From assembly GCA_958510825.1 (NCBI GenBank), contig OY294048.1:25307887-25371886 (forward strand): DNA of 64,000 bases, written 5' to 3'. Source of the stretch: Brachypterus glaber (taxonomy: Eukaryota > Arthropoda > Insecta > Coleoptera > Kateretidae). The notes below the pieces were generated by a model, which worked only from the letters and a program-made list of their open reading frames with translations, did no database searches and was not told the origin of the DNA. Positions 56,674 through 64,000 of this stretch are shown piece after piece (the first letter of the stretch is position 1; every line of letters begins with the position of its first letter). Made by a program: the position numbers and the translations under genes.

Positions 56674-57687
56674 AAATATCAAATATAAGCCAAAAGATAT
56701 TTTAGGTTGGATTATTAAAGTGTTTTCAATTTGAAGATATCGACTTCAAATTGAAAACACTCAACTAGTTCAAAAGTTAAGAAGGGGGAAGTTGACTTTT
56801 GGAATTCACATTTGGTGTAATCCATTGAATATCGTCCAGCATAGGGCGCTCGACCATTTTCAAATTTAATATTATTTTGCCTGTTGTTTACCCTATATAT
56901 GTATACTTGAAAACCAATGTTAGAATATTTTTATTTTGCTTCAGTTGAGGGTGGTCACCCTATAAACTTAGCTTTTTTTTTAATTTTTGCATGTTGGGGA
57001 AATTTAAATTTCTCAGTTATTAAATGAGCTAGCGATATGAAACAAAAATTCTTTTTTTAAGCATACGATGGGCTATATTTTTTGTTTGAAATACTTTTTT
57101 CTAAATAAAATCAAAATAGGTGAAAATTGTATCCGAAATTTGATATAAAATTTAATAAAATGACGATTTTTAAATTTTAATATTTTCTTAGGGGGTTGAA
57201 TTGAGGGGGTGATTTTTTTTATAATAAGGGATCTATAATTACTATACACTGTTATTTTTTTATAAAGCATCAAAAATACTACTTTTACCAAATTATTCAA
57301 TATTTGAGCCTCAATATCTCATGATTTTTACACATACGAGCTCTATATGTTAGCAATACATAAAAAAAATCAAGAATGTGTTTTGCCTTAAATTAAAATT
57401 ATATGAAAAAACATATCACCGAAATTTATTAATTTTTATTATCTTACATATTATGGGATTATATTATTTATTTGACAAAAATTATAAAATAATATTTATA
57501 ACAGTCATTACATAAATGTAATGACCATATTGTATTATAATCACAGATTTTAACATGTAATAAGCGTTAATCCTCATAAAAGATTAATTTTATATAGAAA
57601 TAAAAGACAATCCTACCTACGAATTAATGGGATGGATAATAACTCCGGCTCCCTCAGTAATCTATTTTGAAAAAAATTATACATATA
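56674..57687. other. Host flank right of Gypsy-2, AT-rich, with hairpin
   Basis: No gene seen. An 18-base perfect inverted repeat (56,719-56,736 and 56,744-56,761, loop of 7) lies in sequence related to MITE-1 (ATATCGACTTCAAA). AGGGTGGTCACCCT near 56,948 is a short palindrome. The open frame on the minus strand at 57,073-57,300 is AT-composition noise. Confidence 0.6.
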
Positions 57688-58409
57688 CACGGTGTCCCAC
57701 GGTAGACAAATCAGTCAAATTGTGGCGTTATTATCAAAGCTATTAAAATATATTTTTTACCAGTCAATATAGACCTAGTTACCTTCAATTTACGCCAGAA
57801 AAAAGTGTTGTACTTTTTTCTGTTTTTAGGCTAGAGCAACAAACAAAATTTTTTTTTAGCATAATAACATTTTTTAACGCCAAAATTAAAAAAAATAATA
57901 TCATTTCTTTATCATATGATATATGATATTTAAATTTTTAATTTTAGAAAACGGTAAAAAATGGTAAGTGCATTATGGAATGACCCCGCTAATGTAAAAG
58001 AGAGGATGCTATGAAAATAAATGTTTGCAAATATGATGTTCACGATAAAAATAAATGTCAAATCTAATGTTATAAATTAGATTTTTACTTAGACTTAGTA
58101 AAGACCTTGTGGACTAGGGTATTTTATACTACAGAGTGTATTACTAATAAATTTTGATTTTTTGCGCTCAATCAAATTTTTTAATTGGTATGATTGGATT
58201 AATCTTAGATTAATCTTAGCAGTTTTTTTTACAAAGTCAAGTCTATATCATAATGAAAGTATTGGTAAAGCAAGTTATTATAAAACCTATTGGACAACTT
58301 ATGATAAAACATGTTTTATAATTATGAGATTTTAAAAAACATAATTAATTAGCTTGTAAAGAACCCTCTTCCCTCGCAGTTGCATAAATTTGCAGCTGGT
58401 TCATATTAG

Positions 58410-58999
58410 CAGGGCCGGATTCAGGGGGGTGCAGGGGGTACAGATTACCCGGGGCCCGGGCTCGTAGGGGGCCCGGCGACAGAAGTTTTTAATAAACAGT
58501 TTATTTATTTATACTCCCCCAGATCGATAAGGCGTCAAAATGAGCAAATAAGTAGATCTCGTTCCAAATGGGCAATAGAAAAAATTTCGCCGCGGCAGCG
58601 CTTAAGCCTTTTTGGATTTTTGTAAAAAATAATAGTGCACTGTTACTAGTGTTTTAAAATTTGTAAAAAAATTCGCCCGCGGCGCTAGGCCTAAATTACC
58701 TACGTATTTTTTTTTAGTTCAAGCTTGCAAAAGCTTAAAATTTGTAAAAAAATTGCCTGCGGCACTAAGACTTTATTATTTTTTACATACTTAAGCTTGC
58801 TGAACTATGAAAATAAAACAGTCAGAAATTAACATAATTTGGAAAATTTTTCGACTGCGGCGCTTAGTTAATGAATGGGGGCGCCGCTTCGGCCCTCAGT
58901 GCCTTAGCTGCAGGCCTGCATGGGACAATTATGTTTTGAAAAAATGGGGGCCCGAGTAAAAAGTTGCACCGGGGCCCGGGCTGGCTCTGTCCGGCCCTG
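58410..58999. mobile_element. hAT-type MITE, 590 bp, CATATTAG duplicated
   Basis: The ends CAGGGCCGGATTC and (reverse complement) CAGGGCCGGACAG are inverted, and GGGGCCCGGGC follows on both sides. The 8-bp CATATTAG at 58,402-58,409 recurs at 59,000-59,007. End sequence and 8-bp duplication are those of the hAT superfamily. No transposase; the open frame at 58,920-59,141 crosses its end and is not a gene. Confidence 0.92.
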
Positions 59000-59731
59000 C
59001 ATATTAGGGTCACTTCATCTAGTCCTACTTCGTGCTTTTGTTCTTAGTCGTTTGTTTTGTTTTTTTGAACCAAACCAGATCAAAATTAGACCAAATACAG
59101 AAGAACAAAGGAAAAAAACTGTCATATTATGGGCAATTTAGTCAATTAATTTATTGTTATGTAATTAATTACGTACATTTTGGTTGGAATTAAAAGTTAA
59201 ATGATACTAAGAATAATTCTCATAAGTTAAAATATCAAATTGATTGTTATTATTAATATTATTTATTAATACGCGATACGCAAGACGTATTTATGATATT
59301 TGAATTAATTAACTCATCATTGTGTCAAATTCCATACATCTACAAAATATTACGCCTTTCTAGAATATTTTCAGTGTTATTAGAATTGTTTTGTACAATA
59401 TTTCAAATAAATCCATGTTAGTCCTTAGGTTTTCCCAAATCACTCCAGTTCTGATGAAAAAAGGTCAAAATTACGCATCTAACTTCAGAGAATCATGGGA
59501 ATATAAATGCCATTTCACAAAATCTATTATTAGCAAATAATTCTAATTCTTTGCGAGTCTTCCACGATTCAAATGGATTCAAATCAAGCAGCAAGTTAAT
59601 ATGTATCTTCATTGATCCTCTTCCCCACATCGTCTACATAAGAAGCCCCCATTTTTAACACGATAAAGCAATTTAATTTTGTTTAGATGTCTGAGTCTGT
59701 CTGTGTATCTATCTATCTTTTTGTAAAGTAG

Positions 59732-60810
59732 TTAGTCATAGTCGTTTCGTAAATGTTCAAAAGTTCTCCCATCCTCCTGAATACACATAAAAAGCCTACT
59801 TTCAAAATTATGTCTGACTCGTTGAATCATTACCGGTGTTATTTCGTTAAATGCTTCAACGATTCTTTGACGCATATTTTCAGGAGTGGTGGGAGCTTGT
59901 CGGTAAACCCTGTCCTTTACAAATCCCCACAAAAAAAATCACACGGGGTTAAATCGGGTGATCTTGCTGGCCAGGCAATTTGACCACCACGACCTATCCA
60001 TGTATTATAAGTCTCATCCAAAAAAGTCCTCACCTCATGAAAAAAATGAGCAGGAGCACCATCCTGCATAAAAATTATGTCATTTCGCAAATTTAGTGGT
60101 ACGTCTTCTAAAAGTTCCGGTAATTCATCACGCAAAAAATTTAGGTACATATTCCCATTTAGATGCCCATTAAAAAAGTAAGGTCCAATAACCGAATCCC
60201 CCAGTACCCCTCCCCAAACATTTAAAGACCAAATCCGCTGGTTGTCAACATGCCTAACCCAATGCGGATTTTCAACAGACCAATAATGCATGTTATGCCT
60301 GTTGACAACTCCATTGCTTTTAAATGTAGATTCGTCACTAAACAAAATTTTGGTAGAAAAGTCCTCGTCATCCCCTGTTAATTCCAAAAGCTCATCACAA
60401 AATCGAACCTCATTTTCAAAATCCCTCCCATGTAACTCTTGATTAAGACATAATTTATACGGATGTAATTTAGAATTTTTAATAACCCTACTAACTGATG
60501 TGCGTGATAAATGATGTTCCCTTGCGATTATCCTTGTAGACGTGTGGGGATCATTGATAATTGCTTCTTGAATTATAGTTATAGTTTCAGGATCTTTGGT
60601 TACTGGACTTTCGCAAACTTTTTTTATGTCCCTCACTCCTCCAGTATCCAAAAATAAATTAACAATTCTTCGTACGCTAAAGTAACTAATACTATCATCG
60701 GGGAACTTTTCTACTATTCTTCTCGTTGTTTCTCTTAAATTTCGAGCACATTCTCCATAAGTTAAAATAATTTCTTTCTTTACTTTTAAAGTTATCGTTT
60801 TGGCATTCAA
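59732..60810 (-). pseudogene. Mariner-type transposase, frameshifted
   Basis: 297 codons then 66 in another frame. N-terminal helix-turn-helix (about residues 10-55 and 75-125; YFSVRRIVNLFLDTGGV, TSVSRVIKNSKLHPY). DDE/D core: ILFSDEST (first Asp), FMQDGAPAHF (second), WPARSPDLTPCDFF (third, 35 residues between by my count). A run of T at about 59,926-59,934 has lost or gained a base, moving the end (MWGFVKDRVYR and ESRLFMCIQEDG) to another frame. No ATG is seen in frame near 60,810 (the frame begins with TTG after a stop), so the start is also lost. It would cut and paste the element at TA. Confidence 0.88.
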
Positions 60811-61329
60811 AACTTGGTTTTATAAAAATCTTGCTTTGTTAATTTTTTGATTATAATGTAAAATCAAATTTGACATTTATTGTCATCATATACGACTTAT
60901 TTAAAAAATTTAATTTTGAGGCATCCTACTCTTTTGCCATAGCGGGGTCATTCCATTATGCAATTGCCCTTTTTTAAGGTTTTATAAAATTAAGAATTTA
61001 AATCAAAAATTATTGTTTTTAGTGAAAAAAACTATCATATGATAAAGAAAAATTGTTACTTTTTTTAATTTTGGCATTTGAAAGAATTGTTATGCTTTTA
61101 AAAGTGCATGTGTGGAGCTCTAGCTCAAAACCAAAAAAGAGTAGAAAACTTTTGTTTTGGGTCAATTGAAGATAATTAGGTCCATATTGACTGGTAAAAG
61201 TTTCATGTTGATATCTTTGTTAATAACGCCACAGTTTGACTGATTTGTCTACCGTGGGACACCGTGTATAAATAAAAAAGCTTTTAAAGGACTAATTTAG
61301 ACTATTTACTCGCACCACTAATCTTCCTC

Positions 61330-62112
61330 ATTTTCTTTTCGGACCTGCCACGAACTCCAAACGTGGATAATGGCCAGTTTGCGGACGACACCAGAGGCGT
61401 AACCAGGTCCAAATTTTGGGGGGGGGGCTTGAGCCCCTAAAAAAATAGTCAAGTTTTTAAGTTTGTCTGTCTGTGAGACTTTTATAGTTTGATTTGGGGG
61501 GGCTTAGAAAAAACGCGATGTCTGATTGGTGCTATTTTTGGAGAGTCAAACTAAATCCTACCAAAACCCAAACAATCATTTTCACACGGCGCAGAAGGTT
61601 CAGGATGCCGGAGTCACTGGTCCTGATGGGTGAAATCATACCATGGAGCGATAATGTAAAGTACCTTGGAGTCACTCTCGATAAGTCCCTGACATGGGAA
61701 AGACATATCAAAAACAACGCCAACAAAGGGAGGGCGCTGGTTAATCAACTACGCCCCCTACTTTGAGAGCCAACCATGAACCTCCAAACCAAGGTACTTT
61801 GCATTAGACAACTCATCAGATCGGTACTCCTGTACGCCTGTTCCGTTTGGGGTTACGCCGCGACCAGTTACCTGAAGCGCCTGGAAGCTGTCCAAAATCT
61901 GGCCATGAGAACGGCGGTTGGAGCATCGTGGTATGTCCGAAACGAAACCCTGAGGAGAGATTTAAATCTACCCCCGGTAGTCAAGTACCTCAAACCCATG
62001 GCAGTCTCTTAACTTAACAGAGCCCTGAACCATCCCAACGAAATGGTAAGAGCAGCCCTAGATTATGTCCCTGACCCGAGACAAGTCTACAGAAGGCCCA
62101 AAATCCTTCTGT
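61330..62112 (+). pseudogene. Jockey-type LINE ORF2 fragment (end of RT)
   Basis: 61,336-61,393 encodes FSDLPRTP and QFADDT (the RT catalytic box). Then about 110 bases of G-rich foreign sequence (AGGCGTAACCAGG, GGGGGGGGGCTTGAGCCCC) interrupt. From about 61,505 the thumb follows: WRVKLNPTKTQTIIF, VKYLGVTLDKSLTWERHI, LYACSVWGYAAT, with stops at 61,764 and 62,010 and an end near 62,112 (VPDPRQVYRRPK). Similar to Jockey elements of insects. Neither the start nor a tail is present. Confidence 0.85.
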
Positions 62113-62740
62113 AAGATCCCCCCTGAACAGTTCTGATCGGAAGGTTATGGGTTAAATCCCTCTGTTATAATCTACTTTATATAATCTACTTTAAATTATC
62201 TTATTTATCTTTATTTATTTTTTAAACTCATTTTAATCAGTATTGTCCTCCAATTTTTCTTAATTTATTCAATTTGAATATGTCATTCATTTTCAACTTT
62301 TTTTTTTGTTTTTTTGTCCTATTTTTTAATTTTTAATGTCTGTTCAAATTTTAATTACTCCCTTTCATATTACCACCCGTGTATTAGTCCACCTATTTAT
62401 TTATTTATTTATCTCTATGTACATTCTAGTTAAGCTCAAATATCCCACCCTCCCCTTCCCCACATATCCCACTTCACTTAGGTTAAGCATATTATTTAGA
62501 AAAATTTATCTATATTAATGTTAAATTAAAAATTATAAAAAAAGAAAAAAAACCGAAAGTCCGTTTTTGTTGTTTTTGTTGTCAGCGCCCCGACACGTTC
62601 TTCACCCGAAGAAAAACTTCAGATTGCCCTACATGGACATTTCACCATATCCATACTCAGGAAAAACTAAATTAATTCAACCAAGGGCAAGAGAGCTTAC
62701 GCTCTGACCCGGAGCGCCCCATTCATGACGATGGACTTTT
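62113..62740. other. Non-coding, T-rich stretch
   Basis: 62,160-62,520 is T/A-rich with TTATTTATTTATTT runs and could be the 3' untranslated part of the Jockey fragment. No gene is supported; the open frame at 62,336-62,518 has no motif. Confidence 0.5.
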
Positions 62741-63005
62741 ATCAGGAAGAAATTCTATAAAAAAGGCCTTACTTCAATGTGTAATTTGTTTTAAAAACAA
62801 GCCAATTACAACATATCCAATAATGGGACAATTGCCAAAAGAAAGAGTAACACCTGCTAGAGTGTTTTTAAATACATCAACTGATTATTGTGGTCCAGTT
62901 ATGATAAAGGAAGGCAAACGAAAAGGAAGAGTTCGAATGCAGCCTAGTTATATTGTTGTATTTGTCTGCATGGCAACAAAAGCCATTCATTTAGAATTAG
63001 TTTAG
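62741..63005 (+). pseudogene. BEL-3: integrase fragment of a BEL/Pao element
   Basis: Encodes the C-x-x-C half of the zinc finger (CVICFKNKP), then MGQLPKERVTPARVFLNT, TDYCGPVMIK (first core Asp), and ATKAIHLELV, ending at TAG 63,003. The rest of the core is missing. Not a close copy of BEL-2 integrase. Confidence 0.85.
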
Positions 63006-63065
63006 AAAAATTAGATGGACGACTAATTTAGTTTAACCAAAACTTTTAAAGGTGTATGTTTAATT

Positions 63066-63356
63066 ATGGAGTGCTCTATTGGAAAATATATAGAAGAAGA
63101 ATGTCATAAGAATGTATGGAAAAATACAAAAAAAAAAACAGTTAAATCTATTATTGATTATAGCAGTGAATATCAAATTTTGATAAAATGGAGAGTAAAT
63201 GAAGATGTCTCAATTTGTGAATATCATAATAAAAATATTATCATAGTATATTTGGACGCATATGCTGTGGTCAAGAAAAATGTGCAGAGTAGGAAAAAAC
63301 TCCTGGCAAAGAAAAAACAAGTTGCAAAAAAAAACTTTAAAGAAACGAAAGGCTAA
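63066..63356 (+). CDS. Unrecognised Lys-rich ORF of 96 codons
   Basis: ATG at 63,066, stop at 63,354. The first 65 residues are mixed in composition (ECSIGKYIEEECHKNVW, then QILIKWRVNEDVSICEYHN); the last 30 are almost all Lys/Ala/Asn. I do not recognise it. It lies between two BEL fragments and could be a chance frame in AT-rich DNA or a remnant of a gene with introns. No start-site or promoter evidence. 63,357-63,600 is AT-rich without features. Confidence 0.25.
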   Translation: MECSIGKYIEEECHKNVWKNTKKKTVKSIIDYSSEYQILIKWRVNEDVSICEYHNKNIIIVYLDAYAVVKKNVQSRKKLLAKKKQVAKKNFKETKG

Positions 63357-63609
63357 GAAAAAACAAAAAGTTAAGAAGACTGTTTTGTAATGACTGTGGA
63401 CTGTATATCAACTTATTTAACTATATTTTTATAAATTTTACATTGACATGTTATTCAAAATTATTTCTGACAAAAACTATCAAAATACAATCTACCTTAT
63501 TTTCAAAAATTCAAACACCAATTTTTTAATTAACTAAAACTTAGTCTCACTGATAAGACTCTTGAACATACCGCCTACTTTGATTTTTAATTAAAATTAA
63601 AAATTGTTT

Positions 63610-64000
63610 TTAAGTTGTTCTATCAAACGGTAAAACACACACTTTGTTTACTGCTCGTTTATATGAACCTGAAGAAGTTTTCACTTGCACAACTCGTACT
63701 ACACCATCATTTCCAGAATGTACTTCTTCCACTCTTCCCAATATCCACTTCAAAGGTAGTAGATTATCATCTTTCAAAAGAACCATTGCACCTTGTACCA
63801 AATTTAAAGATGACGAAGACCATTTCGTTCGCTGCTGTAAACTGCATAAATACTCTTTTGACCATCTTTTCCAGAAATGTTGGGTTAGCTTCTGCATGAG
63901 TTTCCATCGACTTAACTTATTTTCTGGAACATCTTTGAAATCTGGTTCTATTGGGGTGGTAAGAGAGTCTTGTATAAGGAAATGAGCAGGGGTTAACACT
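63610..64000 (-). pseudogene. BEL-4: C-terminal integrase region of a BEL/Pao element, runs off right edge
   Basis: Minus-strand frame, open from the window edge to the stop at 63,610: LTPAHFLIQDSL, KLSRWKLMQKLTQHFWKRWS, YLCSLQQRTKW, GAMVLLKDDNLLPLKWILGR and GVVRVVQVKTSSGSYKRAVNKVC. This is the DUF5641-like tail of BEL Pol, with BEL-2 as homologue (35,010-35,240). This part is intact, so the full element to the right may be better preserved. The start is outside the window. Confidence 0.9.

Larger units (their letters stand above)
57688..61266 (-). mobile_element. Tc1/mariner-type transposon with TIRs of about 170 bp
   Basis: CACGGTGTCCCACGGTAGAC at 57,688 is inverted at the right end (61,266), and similarity continues for about 170 bases (ACAAATCAGTCAAA, GTGGCGTTATTA, TTTTACCAGTCAATAT). 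TA lies on both sides. The transposase is on the minus strand near the right end. The left 2 kb is non-coding and contains a hAT-like MITE. A second motif pair, ATGGAATGACCCCGCTA at 57,974 and its inverse near 60,945, shows the inverted arms extend further in patches. Confidence 0.9.

Noticed and set aside
1..64000. Host genes, tRNA or rRNA genes
   Set aside because: I looked for conserved coding exons and cloverleaf-like or rRNA-like stretches and found none that I could support by eye; tRNAscan-SE or Infernal would be needed to exclude small RNAs.

Overview
This window looks like heterochromatin-like or gene-poor DNA from an arthropod, most likely an insect. It is AT-rich. Every coding segment I can recognise belongs to a transposable element: BEL/Pao and Ty3/gypsy LTR retrotransposons, two non-LTR retrotransposons of one CR1/Jockey-like group, a Jockey-type fragment, a Tc1/mariner-type transposon, a hAT-type MITE and several TA-flanked MITEs. 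I see no convincing host gene, rRNA, tRNA or CRISPR array. The insect assignment rests on the mixture of element families, not on a host gene.

Left part (1-11.5 kb). A BEL/Pao element on the minus strand (BEL-1) runs off the left edge. Two insertions broke it, and both can be mapped to the base because the Gag frame resumes across them: a 2.6-kb long-TIR DNA element (1607-4232, ACTA duplicated) and a 2.1-kb unclassified LTR-like insertion (4272-6366, ACTG duplicated). Only a 39-base piece of gag lies between them. Then come two clusters of a modular hairpin-rich repeat, a 53-bp minisatellite, and old non-coding repeats.

Middle left (11.5-21.7 kb). A nearly complete but broken gypsy element (Gypsy-1, plus strand) has very similar LTRs and a Gag with a long NNRVV-repeat extension. 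It is followed by an assembly gap of exactly 200 N, the same minisatellite in the opposite orientation, and two adjoining inverted-repeat MITEs.

Main nest (21.7-56.4 kb). One gypsy element on the minus strand (Gypsy-2) has been spread over about 34 kb. Its 3' LTR is at 21,682-22,911 and its 5' LTR is in pieces from 46,592 to 55,070. Flanking AAAT duplications, a PBS and a polypurine tract agree with this reading. Later insertions into it are: a 3.0-kb TA-flanked modular palindromic repeat cluster at the end of pol; a BEL element (BEL-2, AATGG duplicated); a 7.5-kb DNA transposon with inverted repeats of about 450-500 bp and a 10-bp duplication, encoding a protein of unknown function; and, in the 5' LTR, a 5'-truncated LINE, a TA-flanked MITE and an element carrying a 121-bp satellite with higher-order structure. 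The 7.5-kb transposon itself received a LINE with two intact ORFs. Finally a 1,332-bp tandem duplication copied the end of the LTR and its flank.

Right part (56.7-64 kb). A mariner-type transposon with TIRs of about 170 bp has a broken transposase and carries a hAT-like MITE with an 8-bp duplication. It is followed by a Jockey fragment, a BEL integrase fragment, one unrecognised small ORF, and the 3' end of another BEL pol on the minus strand at the window edge.

The most promising item for something undescribed is the 7.5-kb long-TIR transposon and its cysteine-rich protein. The modular palindromic repeat family and the NNRVV Gag follow.
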